DNA from: NORP240 sp038134485
GTDB taxonomy: Bacteria; Pseudomonadota; Gammaproteobacteria; Pseudomonadales; Pseudohongiellaceae
Length of the DNA stretch: 64,000 nt
NCBI GenBank assembly: GCA_038134485.1
Contig: JAYPVG010000008.1
Coordinates: 43,587 to 107,586, forward strand
Direction: 5' to 3'
Below, piece after piece: positions 43,918 to 56,133 of the stretch (positions are counted from its first letter, which is position 1; each line of letters begins with the position of its first letter). The notes beneath the pieces are model-generated. The model did no database searches. It had not been told where the DNA came from and saw only the letters and a program-made list of their open reading frames with translations. The position numbers and the translations under genes were made by a program.

Positions 43918-46900
43918 ATGGCTTTCACACAACAAGACCAACTCGACCTGATGTACGACATTGTGGGAGCATTTGACATCTCCCCGGGTCGCTCTATTTA
44001 TAGCGCATTGACAGACTTAGTGCTGAGTGGCGCAAGTCGCGCGGAGGTTGTGGAATTCCTAGTCTCTCATCCGCTGTTTAGCGACAATTCCATCGGTGAG
44101 TATCCGAATTTTCAGACTAACGAGCAGTTCGTTGATGAATACATGGGCCGGATGTTTGGCGAGAAAGGCGCACTCGTTGAGGACTCCTTGTGGCAGGCCA
44201 TTAATGATTTCTTCGTAGGCTGGCTAAACGGCGGCGGCAGTCGAGTCGACATTGTTGCTCTGTCCACGCAATACTTGCAACTTTATACTACCAACCCAGA
44301 ACTCGATCTGATCCCTGGTCTGGAAGATGCGGCCCAGTGGCTGGCCAACAAAGTCGAGGTCGCTATGTATCAGGCGACCGTGCTCGAGTTGGATATCCCT
44401 GGCGAAACTCTGGCAGACTTCCGCGCTCCCCTTGAAGGCGTGGATGCCTCTGATGCAAGCGTTGAAGCAGCGAAAGCAGCCCTCGATGAAATTGTAAACC
44501 CGACGCTTGCTACAGTTACCGCCAGCATTGATAGCGACGGATCCGAAGGTAGCAGCGACATCGTGGTCAAGCTAATGCTGGATGAGGCGCAAGGTGACGA
44601 CATTTCTGTCTCCGTCGCTACTGGCAATGGGGCGGATAGTGCCACCCCAGGTTCCGACTATTCTGCTGTTGCCCAACAAGTGACGTTTGCGGCTGGCGAG
44701 ACCGTAAAATATGTCACTATACCTGTTACCGATGACAGCGTTTTCGAGGCCGACGAGACGGTAACGATCAACGTGACCAGCCAAGACGCGAATGTGGCGA
44801 CAGCCACAATTACTGCGACAATCAGCAGTGATGACCGCGATCCAACAGATGTGCCGACCGTTACGGCGAGTATTGATAGCAACGGTGCCGAAGGTAGCAG
44901 TGATATTGTCATCAAGGTAATGCTTGATGAAGAGCGAGATGAAGACGTCGCTGTGACGCTGACTTCCGGGGGTGCAGGAGACACTGCCACTGCGGGAAGT
45001 GACTACTCTGCCATTGCCCAACAAGTGACGTTTGCGGCTGGCGAGACGGTCAAGTTCGTAACAATCAACGTAGCTGATGACAGCGTTTTCGAGGCCGACG
45101 ACGAGACGGTAACGATCAGCGTGACTAGCCAAGACGCGAATGTGGCGACAGCCACAATTACTGCGACAATCAGCAGTGATGNNNNNNNNNNNNNNNNNNN
45201 NNNNNNNNNNNNNNNNNNNNNNNNNNNNNNNNNNNNNNNNNNNNNNNNNNNNNNNNNNNNNNNNNNNNNNNNNNNNNNNNNATCCTGATCTCTCAGGAAC
45301 TCTTACTACCGAAGCCGACAATTTGACTTCCGACGAGTTTACCTCACAGCCGGCGTACACGCCGGGCGGTAATGATTTTGTCAATACCCTTCAGGACGAG
45401 GACGTCCTCACCGGCGAGGGCGATAATGCGACACTTACCGCGGAAATTGGATCGATCAACGATAATGCCGAATCTGTAATCACGCCAACCATGACGAACG
45501 TGTCTGTCGTCAACGTGTCGGTCACTGGCCAAGGTGGAGCAGTCGGTCTAAACTTCCAGAGCACCGACGGAGTCGATGCTCTTAATGTAACCAGGATTTC
45601 TGTAGATGCTTTCGCGATTTTCCAAGATTTGCAGGATTCCACAGGCGAGGTGTCTCTTGCGAACGCGACTCGCGACGGAATAACAGAATTCAACTGGGCC
45701 GAAGGCTCATTGGAGGGTGGTGATGACGCTCTGGCCCTGACGTTTGACAACGTCGGGCAAACCATAGTCGCGATCACGCAGGGCAGCGACAACTTTATCG
45801 ACTCCACCGACGATTACGAAGACGAAAACTACGGTTTTGAGACTGTTAACATCGAAGTCACAGGCAGCACTAATATAGACTGGCTGCATATTGGTGCCAA
45901 CGACGAAGAAGATCGCGCTAGCGGCACTGATCAGACAGTCAATATAACCGCTACTGAAGATCTCGAAGTCAACTACCTTCAGGTAACGGGTGCCGAGCAT
46001 GCCTCTATCGACGCCACCGGCACAGTCGACATCACCTGGAATGAAAGGACCAACAACGACGAGAACCTTAACCTTGGCCTCGACAAAGACGATGACACCG
46101 ATGGAAACAGTGATGTAAACGCCTTCATCGCTGACGAGCTTCAGGATTTGACCATCACCGGTTCTGGTGATGTCACCATTAACGGCATCATTTCGCAGAA
46201 CGAGGATGGCGTTGACATCATGGGCGGCACTATGACCGGAGATCTGGCCATTCGTGTCGATGCGGCCATCACGCTCAACGAAGACAGCTCCCTGGAATCA
46301 GGCTCGGGTGATGACGAGATCATTCTCGAAGAGGGTTCCGAGATGGACGTCACCACCAACGCCGGTGACGACACCATCAGAATCGAAGGTGATGCGGGCA
46401 ATGACGCTGACTCCGATGTGGATGGAACTCGTGAGACGATTTCAACCGGCGCTGGTGCGGACGCCGTGTTGGTTGGCTATGTTGACTATGAAGGGAACGT
46501 GGCCGGCAGTGGCGAGTCGTATTCCAATTACAGCACTGGCAGTGAAGACGACCTGATAGACATTCTCGACGGTCACACTGGAGGCTCAATCAACACGGGT
46601 ACGGGCGACGACACTGTGCTGGTAGGTGGCGATCTGGTCGACGCTTCCGTGGATACTGAGGCTGGTGACGATCTGGTCTATGGCGGAGACGACATCTTCG
46701 ACGCCGCCATCACTACTGACAGCGGGGCAGATACTGTTTCGGCTGCTGACGATATCGGCGACACTACAATCAATACCGGATCTGAAGACGACATCGTAAG
46801 CGCGGGGGATGACTTTTACGGGGGCGCAATCGAAACCGAGTCTGGCGCTGACGCAGTGCTTGTTGGTGACGACATAGATGATTCCACGATAAATACAGGG

Positions 46901-49900
46901 TCAGAAGATGACCTGGTCGACGTGGGTGGTTCTGTATCAGACGCCACCATCGAAACAGAATCCGGCGCTGATGACGTGCTCATTGGTGGCACGCTTTCTT
47001 CCTCCTCGGTCAACACCGGCTCGGAGGACGATTTGCTTACCACGGGCGGAACGGTATCCAACAGCACGATCGAGACGGAAGATGGTGACGACACAGTATT
47101 AATTGGATCGAACACCATGGCCGCCAGCCTCGTTGCCGGAAGTACTGTATCAACCTCCGTTGGAGACGACCTCGTAGAGATCTGGGGCGACGCTGAAGAT
47201 GCGGATAACGGCCTGCTGGGCAATACTGATGCCGATATTGATCTGTCCACGGGTTCAGACTCTTTGGTTGTAGCCGGAGACTTGGCCGCAGACGTTGCTG
47301 CGGGATCCGATGATGAGACCGGTAACGCCGACGGAATGGATAGCGTAACTGTCTTAGGCTCCATGGCGGGCACAGCGACTATCACCACCAACGCTGGCGA
47401 TGACACTGTCTCTGTTGGTGGCGAACTTGGCGTAGTCAGGGCTGACGACGTCAGCAACGCGTGGGTATCGGAACATAACGGAACTGAATACAAAGACCCC
47501 GACAAGACCGGGGACTTTACAAATTACGACGTAACCGAAGCCGCAAGCATCGACACTGGTGACGGCAACGACTCGGTAAGCACAGGCGGCTTACGTTCTG
47601 GCGCTCAGTACAACGATAACGTCATTGAATTGGACTTGGNNNNNNNNNNNNNNNNNNNNNNNNNNNNNNCGCTTCCATATCGACCGGGGCTGGCGACGAC
47701 GCCGTCAGTCTTGATCAGGATGGCGATTTGGTCCTTATTGATGAAGGAGCTTCCGTATCGACCGGTGCGGGTGACGATACCGTCAATATCGAATACGACT
47801 TCGGAGTAGTGCTTCAGGCCGACAACGCCCAGACTGGCGCGTTGACCACGCGAGAAGCCTCCGATCCAAATGACGAATCGACCCAGGACACTACTGGCGC
47901 TGTCTTGGATCTGGGTGATGGAGACGACACGATCACTTTGGTTCAAAATGATTGGGAAGTCGACGAAACGCTGGTAGTCGATCGTGGTGCAGAACTGATC
48001 GGAGGAGCTGGAATCGACAGCCTTACCATCAGCTCTACCGACAACGTCGAAGTTGTCGAATCCAAAGCTTACACAGCAACCAACCCCGACAACGACCTTG
48101 ATACTGGCCTTGATATCGTCATGGGCGGGGTTGATTCCGCCGATTACATGGACGGTCAGGGTGGCTACGTTCGTGGCATAGAAAATATCACGCTCATCGC
48201 TGAAAACTCAGTGAGCGAAGAAGAAGACGAGGATGGCATAGACGGTGACGACGATGCCGGCACGATAGAAGCCGCCACTGATGACGGGGATGCGATCCCC
48301 GCTACGTTCGATCTTGATGTAGAGCAGGTAGACGAGGACCTCGAGACAATCGAGCTGGTTTCGCTCGAACAGCGTCTTGAGCTGGATGACGAGAGTGACA
48401 CAGACGGAACCGAGACTAGCACCACGACTCCTGGATCGGGAGCGGTAGGCGAGACCGGTCCTACTACCGAGGAAACCGGAAGCCTGACTTATACTTGGGA
48501 TAACGGATTTATCGCCGGTGACGCTAGTACAGAATTCAGCATCGACAACCTGCGCGGCGACATAGCGGTGTCACTATCTGCTTATGAGGCGACAGGCGTG
48601 TCGGAAGACCATACCGAAACTGAAGTCACTCGATTAGACACGGGTACGCAGCTCACATATAGCGATACTATTGTAGGTGAAGGTTTTGACCTTGAGGACG
48701 ACTGCGAAACAGACGTAACCGTAAACATCAATATGGACGCTCAGGCTCCTGGATTAGAGGCCGTTGGTGCGTACCTCGGCGTTGACGTAAACCGTGCGTT
48801 CACTCTGGATCTGGAGGCCAATGCTGATCTGGCAAGCCAGACTGGTGAGCATAACTACGACGTTGATCTGAATTCGGAAAACCAGTTCAAGCAGGATTCG
48901 AGCGACTCCATTGTGGATGATGGCGACAATTCGGATCTGGACGCCCGTTACGCGCGCGACATTACTATCAACGTTAATACCGGCGCATCCCATCATATCG
49001 ATGTGACCGACACCTTTGGCAACGTTGGCGATAGCGAATACGCAGTGTATGACACTGACGACGATCTCGACGGTTATGGAGCCGAAGATTATATCGGTAC
49101 CGTCGACGCCGCTAGCGCCGCAGATGCCGTGGCCAGTTTCGCTGACGGTGTGTTCGCCGTGCAAGGCGATGCTACCGAGACGTCACTGACTGTAAACGCA
49201 GACGCTGATGGAGAAATCATTGAACTTGTAGGCGTGCACGCAGACACGGTTACCGCGACCGGCATGTCCGACTTCATCATTGAGGTTGATGAGTCAAACG
49301 ACTATTCCATTACCACAGACTCTGGCGACGACGTCTTCCTCATGGGAATGGACGCGCTTGACGACGACGATGTCGTAGACGGTGGCGCAGGCCATGACAT
49401 GATGGTGATCGGATACCTCGGCAGTGTTTTGGTAGACGTCGACAGCGTTACCAATGTGGAGGAACTGGTTATAGGCATGCCTGAAGGCGGCCTCCAAGAT
49501 GTCCAGGTTCAGAACCTCAATACTGCCGAGTGGGATCAGGTAACTATTATTAACTTCCCCGCAGACGGTCTCGGAGACGAAGACGGTATCGACGATAACG
49601 ATGTAACTCCGGTCGGCGTTCAGGGAGTTTGGGTTCAATACGACAACGATGGGGAAGAAGGCACGTCCCTCAGAATCGAAGCGGACACCTCGGGCCCTGA
49701 CAGGGTCGCACTTTGCGACGACCCGGCCATAGACTTTCATTCGGACGAATTGGTCCTTTTAATCGAAAACACCGGTGCTGGGGCGCCAGTGGATTTGACT
49801 GTAAGCGTCAACGCCTCCGAAGGCACCCAGATAGTACTCGACACTGAGGATGACGACGACGTCACCATCGAGTTCACCGTGTCAGGCATCGTAGACAACG

Positions 49901-52900
49901 TGGTTCTGGGTGACGTGACCACAGGAGACTCCGGTAGCAACGACAACAACACCCCCGCAGATGAGGGCGAGCTCGGGCTTTCCGTTTTAGGCGGAGACAT
50001 TGACAGGATAATCATTGATGGTGATGCAAACGGAGGTTATGTAGACGTCATAGTAAATGACGATTGGTCTTCCGATTCACTTCTAATTGATGCCAGTCAG
50101 GTTATCGACGCTGATGATGATAGCTGGCTGGGAGCGATCCCGGACAACATTCACGGTGACGAAGGTCTGGAGACCGACGCGACTCTAACCATATTTGCTA
50201 CCCAGTCCAGTGACTGGATTTGGGGCGGACGACTCAACGACAACCTGTACGGTTTGTCCGGCGACGACGAAATATATGGCGGGCTTGGGTCTGACACGAT
50301 TGAAGGTGGATTCGGAGACGACCTTATCCAAGGTGGCATGGCCGGTGACGTCCTCACGGGCGGAGGCAGTACCGCTGGAATCGCTGGTGGTGCGGACTCG
50401 ACTCTCGATACCGGAAACGATATTTTCATGGTCGGTTACGGCACCGACGCTCAAACTGCCATAGACCACTCCAATGCCGGTCTTAACGGTCAGAACGCTG
50501 ACGTGATTACCGATTTTGAGACCGGAAGCGACATTCTCGCAATTAATCTTGGAACACTGCTAGACGCCGACGCCGACAATCAGGTTGACCTATCTAGTTT
50601 CGCTGTTGTTAGCAACACCGCTTCTGGTGACGACTCCCTCGTGGGAAGCGTAATCACACCTGTCGCTCTCGATATGTTCTACAGTGAGGACATTGGCGCC
50701 TTCGTTATGGACGTCGACGGAAACGGAGACATCACGACCAACCAGGACATCGTCGTTTTCTCTGAAAACGCGATTAACGCATCTGACATGTGGGTTTCTT
50801 TGGACGCTGGCGCCGGTGACGACATCATACGCATGGGTCAAGGTATCGAGATTGTCGATGGTGGGGCAGGCGATGACACATTTGTTATCGTGGGTTCAAT
50901 CACTCAGGCTGATCAGACAACTTACTCAGCAGACTTCGCTGGTGACGATGGTGACGCTGGCATGAACTCGATTTCCGACTACGGTCTCGATTCTGTCGTC
51001 GACGAAAACCTGCTGATGACTCAGCGCGCCGAGACTGAAGCGCAAGACGGTGACGCAATAAGCGGCGGCGTTGGTAACGATGTGCTACACGTCTACGGGA
51101 CGACTGATCTTACCGACGTTGACATAGACGTCGAGAACATGATACTGCACTCAAGCGTTACCATCTTCGAGAGCCAATATGCGGCATTTAGCGTTGTAGT
51201 CCTTGACGATTCTACAACGCATAACCTGACCATTATCGACCAAGGTGATGTAGGCCTGGCCCTCAACAACATCCTCATCGGTTCGGGTACGCTAGTATTG
51301 AACGGAGAAGAGTATGACCTTAGTGATGCTGGCGATGTCGGCGATCTGGAAGCAGCTACTGGCGTAGAGCATTTCGCGACGCTTGAGGAATTCTACGCCG
51401 CCTATCCGACTGAAATAACTTCGATCAGTGATGCTGGTGATGACGCCGGAAACGATGACGACGTGACCAACATCGTAGAGTCTGGCAACGGCGGCATCGT
51501 GGTAAGCGGCACCTCATTCCCGGGTGCGAATATTACCGTAACCGCAACTCAGGATGACGGATCAGAATCCTTCGACTTAATAGCCGTAGCCGACTCGAAC
51601 GGCGATTGGTCGGTTGAGTTCAACGACGAACTCCTTGATTACGAAGGAGAGATGTCCTTCTCTATCAGTGTGATTGGAATCCTGGGAAATACGGTCGACA
51701 ATTACACCATTGATGAAGCTGAAGATACCGAAACAATAGACACGATCGCCCCGGTCGCCCTGAACTGGGAGCTTGATGTGGACTCGGGAGACTCCGACAG
51801 TGACGAAATTACCAATAACGGCGAAATCGTAACTGACGAAGAAATGGGCGCTACCGTCGAATACTATGACGGTGGTATCTGGTCTACTGATCCTGTCGTT
51901 CCGATGGACTCATCGGAATACGGTGATACGATCTCTTACCAGATTCGTCAGGTAGACGCCGCCGGCAACATCGGTCCTGCAACATCTGTCGAATTCACGT
52001 TTGATGATAACGCACCGTCAATCACGATCTCCACGGTAGCCGGTGACGACTACATTAACAGCGATGAGAAAGCTGCTGGCGTGACCATAACGGGTACCGC
52101 CGAGGGCGCTAACGGCTCCGTTATAACAGTCGATCTCAACGGAGTAGCTAAAACCGCTACCGTTGCTGGGAACGCCTGGAGCGTATCTTACGCATCGGGC
52201 GAACTCCCCGCTGATGGTCTCTACACAGTGGTAGCCACCGTGACCGACGTCGCTGGCAATCAGATCGTTGAGACACGGGGACCCGTTACCGTCGACACCA
52301 CAGCAGATGTAATTCCGCTGACTACGGTCACCTTCAACGACGGTGACGGATATATCAACGCCGCTGAGTCTGGAGCTGCCGAGTACGAAATTGCAGGCGT
52401 AGACGCAGACGCAGTGAATGTGACCGTATCGATTAGCGATGGCACCAATACCGTAGTCAACGTCTATGGTTCCGCTGCCGCTGCAAACGGGACCCACACT
52501 GCTGACTTGTCGGGTCTCGATGACGGATCTCTTTCTATAAGTATTGTTGTAGAGGATATTGCCGGCAATACCGGTGTTGGTACTGGTGACAGCTCGACTC
52601 TTGATACTACAGCTGACTCGGATCCAGGAGTCGCCGTGGCGTTCTCCGATTCGCTGATAAACGCAGCGGAGTCTACAGCTACCGAGGTTAGTGTTAGCGG
52701 CGTAGACCCTGATGCACAGGCAACCGTTACGATCACGTCCTCAGGGGGAGGATCCGTCTCCGAGATATTCCTCGGAAATGGTGCTAGAAACATCGACGTA
52801 AGCGCATTAGGCGATGGTGAGCTGTTAGCGACAGTTGAAGTTGTCGACACTGCCGGAAACATGGCAGAGGGTACTCCGGCATCGTCTGAACTAGACACAA

Positions 52901-55900
52901 CGGCGCCGACCGTTTTGACTGCGAGTATCTCTTCCGATAACGCAAACGACGCAATATACGCCATGAATTCGGACACGATAACTATCGAGTTCACAGTTGA
53001 TGAGCCGCTAGCTTCGGTAGCCGTGACTATCGAAGGAGAGGTCGCGACGGTAGTCGATGGTGGCTCCGGTAGCTATACAGCTACACTCCAGTTGAGTGGA
53101 GATGAGTCCGAAGGGCCCGCTTCTTTCGAGATAGATCTTGTCGACGTTGCTGGTAATCCGAGCGTAACGCAGACGACAACCACCGACGCTTCTTCCGTAT
53201 TGATCGATTTCACAAATCCTGAGCAGTCAAATACTCAAGATCAAACAGTCGATGAAAACATTGCTGGCGGCACTGCGATAGTAACCGGCACAGCGGTTGA
53301 AACTGGCAGCGGCGTATCTCACTGGGAAATCGTAGCAGGCGACGACGGAGCTCTGTTCGACATCGACTCGATGACCGGAGAGATAACGATAGTTGACTCG
53401 CCGGACTACGAAGCATTGTTTGGCGATAACAACGATGCGTCTGGCGTGCTGGAATACTCCGTACGCGTGTACGACAACGCCGGCAATTACGACCAGGATG
53501 CGTACACTCTAACCGTCAACAATCTCGACGAAGAGTCGCCCGTGTTGCCGGATGATGCGACTATCGCCGTTGACGAGAACATCTCTGCTGGTGGCTCTGG
53601 AACAGTGATATACACTGCCGTTGCCGACGATAGTCAAGACATATCGGCGGGCGTGTCCTATTCATTGGCGGAAGTTGATGACTGGGAAGCGTTTACTATC
53701 GATCCAGTGACAGGTGAAATCCGTTTTGTCACTTCGCCCGATAGGGAAGCACAAGAATCCTACAACATCACCATTGTGGCTGATGACGGGGTAAACGCAA
53801 CAGATTCGCAAAATCTCACGATTGATATCAACGATCTCAACGACGTAGACCTTGAGATTACTTCAATTTACGTTAGGGAGTCCGGTGGTACATATCGAAT
53901 AACGATTGAGGGTGCTGACGATGCTACTGAAAACGTTAGCCTTATAGATGGTCTTCCATTCGAAGGAATTGAATACACCGAATTCGATAACAACGGTGAT
54001 GGAACTTTCTCACAGACCTTCTACGTTGACGCGCTCGCTGTCCCTGAAAACGTCTGGCTTCAGGCCACCAACGACGGCACGGTATTCCAGGAAGAAACCG
54101 GTATATTTGCCAACGTAGCTATAGGGACAAATATTAATGCTGGTTGGCCTATTTTTGGGGACGAGTTATCCAATACGGATTATATCGATATCATTCTCGG
54201 GTTCGATGGGGAAGACACGGTTTTCGCAACGGCCGATACCGATTTCTTTACAAGCGGAGGACTGGGGGAAGACAACTTCTCTGGTGACATAATCTTCGGT
54301 GGTGGAGAAGACGACACTATTTACTTTGCGCAACAAGGCGAAGATTATGACCCCGTTGGAGAGGATATTAGCGGTGTAGGAGCCTGGGTTGATGGTGGCG
54401 GTGGTGAAGACTACATATACCCGGGTTTCGTCTGGCAGTATGCTGACGATACCCTGATTGGTGGCAATGGTGATGACACCATTTACGGCGGCGCAGGCGA
54501 TGATTTTATTCATGGTGCCTATGCCTATGACTATGGAGGCGAAGTCGCGATCGAAGACCTCGATATGACGGATAACGACACCGACTACCTATACGGTGAG
54601 GATGGTGACGATACGTTCTTTGCAGAGGATCGTGACAGGGTCTATGGTGGTGCTGGTAACGACACCGTGTACTACGACGATGATGTTTATTCCGGTCAAC
54701 TATTGGACGATGAGCTAGTGAGTGTCGAGAATATTATTCTCGCCGGCGAAGATACCTTTAACTTTGCCGCTCAAACAGAGGCCCTCAATATTTCTGTTTA
54801 CGAGCCGGATTATTGGTTAGAGGAGCAACAGATCTATGGCGGCTCTGCCGGGGATACTATCAACGCCGGGCTTGGTGATGACACCATCTATGGTGGCAGC
54901 GGCGCTGACTACATCTACGGTGGAGACGGTGACGATGATATTTACGGCAACACCAGATCGGCATACGTTGATTCCCAGTCAGACTACTTGTATGGCGGTA
55001 GCGGCGATGATTATTTTTACGCCTCAGACATCGATGCCATCTACGGTGGCGATGGCGATGAAGACACCGTGAAGTTTGATGATGACGTAAGTGCTACCAA
55101 TTTGCTGGACGACGATCTGCAAGGTGTAGAGAGAGTCTCTATCGGTGATGTTGACGCCGACCAACTGGACTTTTCTGCCCAAACCGAGGATCTCTATATC
55201 TCAACCGCTTACGGAGCTACCATTACGGGTGGTGCAGGTCAGGATACCATCGTTGGTACGGGGGCTAATGACCAGGTCGTTGAAGATGCAACCGAGAACG
55301 AGGTCTTTACCCTGGGTGCCGGCACTGGAGACACCGTCAACTTTACTGGTGATGTCACCGCGGCCGAATTGGTTGACGACGACCTTACAGGAGTAGAGTC
55401 CGTAACGGGTGACGGCGATCTGGATTTCTCTGCTCAATCAGAGGGGCTGGAAATCACAGGCGGCATTGCAGACCAGACGATCGTAGGCGGTGGTGGAGCG
55501 GACACCATAAATGGTGGCCCAGGTTCCGACACGCTAACTGGTGGTGACGGCGCTGACGACTTTGTCCTCAATACTGCAGACTTTGGGGAAACGGATGTCA
55601 TCACCGACTTCGAGTCAGCCGTAGACGACATTGATCTGGGAGGCTCTCCAACAGCTTCTTACGGTAACTTCGAGGTACTCAATGGCACAGATGCTGGTAG
55701 TGACTACACTATTGATAACGATGTGACCGACGGAGACGGATCTGGTGTAATTACGGTTGCAGCCGACTTGCAATTGGGTGAGGCTGCAGACGTACTCGGA
55801 GACGTGGATCCCGTCTCGATGATTCTGGAAAGGCTTGAAGAGGCCCTTACCGGAGAAATAGGTGCAGACGGCGAATTTGGCCTTTCGGACGCCTCCGGTA

Positions 55901-56052
55901 ATTTCACTCTAGCGATTACGGATACGGATACAGGTAATACGTATCTCGTGTATGCAGATGACGGGGCTAATGGAAGGTTAGAGCTTGCTGACGAAGTTGT
56001 ACTTGTCGGTATCATCGAGGATGCGACCATAACCGCTGGTGATGTTATATAG
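43918..56052 (+). CDS. Giant secreted acidic RTX/Calx-beta/cadherin-like surface protein, two assembly gaps
   Basis: One gene split by two N runs into pieces in different window frames: 43918-45181, 45282-47639 and 47671-56052, roughly 4000 residues or more. An N-terminal helical domain of about 195 residues (not recognised, perhaps an anchor) is followed by Calx-beta repeats. Next come a beta-rich S-layer-like part, 20-residue solenoid repeats, RTX nonapeptides near 50250-50365, Ig-like repeats at about 51730-53215, two cadherin-like repeats at 53225-53850, and more RTX blocks at about 54440-55570. The acidic C-terminus, ending ATITAGDVI, fits a type I secretion signal. Lys and Cys are rare. 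There is no N-terminal signal. Probable cargo of the PrtD-type exporter. S-layer or giant adhesin cannot be decided. Confidence 0.9.
44515..45181 (+). repeat. Tandem Calx-beta repeats, 345-348 bp period
   Basis: Repeat 1 is 44515-44859; repeat 2 begins at 44860 and runs into the N gap. Long blocks are identical at DNA level, for example around 44781-44834 and 45129-45181. Protein hallmarks are GSEGSSDIVVKLMLDE, AAGETVKYVTIPVTDDSVFE and DETVTI. Such domains bind calcium and stiffen adhesins. Confidence 0.9.
45182..45281. other. Assembly gap of 100 N within the Calx-beta repeats
   Basis: Exactly 100 N, the conventional unknown-length placeholder. It begins at the end of an identical repeat block and the reading frame changes across it, so the true length differs and more repeat copies are probably hidden. 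Confidence 0.95.
46586..47125 (+). repeat. Nine in-phase 20-residue (60 bp) acidic solenoid repeats
   Basis: Consecutive units such as SINTGTGDDTVLVGGDLVDA, TINTGSEDDLVDVGGSVSDA and TIETESGADDVLIGGTLSSS are each 20 residues. Units alternate between an NTGS-EDD and an ETES-GAD form, giving a 40-residue super-period. They resemble RTX-like beta-rolls but with a 20-residue turn instead of 18. Confidence 0.85.
47640..47669. other. Assembly gap of 30 N within the giant gene
   Basis: Thirty N; the repeat-coding frame before it and after it differs by window coordinates. After the gap the sequence again reads ASISTGAGDDAVSL in the frame that stays open to 56052, so this is an estimated gap size, not a real frameshift. 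Confidence 0.93.
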
Positions 56053-56078
56053 TCCTATAGCATCGGTCTAGAAGGCAC

Positions 56079-56114
56079 AAAACCCCAGTCGGCCTGCCGA
56101 CTGGGGTTTTTTTT
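56079..56114 (+). terminator. Strong rho-independent terminator after the giant gene
   Basis: AAAACCCCAGTCGGC pairs perfectly with GCCGACTGGGGTTTT around a two-base loop, followed by further Ts to 56114. It separates the giant gene from the glycan genes. Confidence 0.96.
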
Positions 56115-56133
56115 AAGCTATGTATTATCAGTA

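Noticed and set aside
46586..47125. 60-base periodic repeats considered as a CRISPR array
   Set aside because: The repeats are in frame, diverged, without constant repeats and unique spacers, and translate to regular 20-residue protein units.
47640..47809. Apparent frameshift and stop in the giant gene at 47809
   Set aside because: The frame change coincides with an N run of estimated length; the repeat-coding frame is open on both sides.
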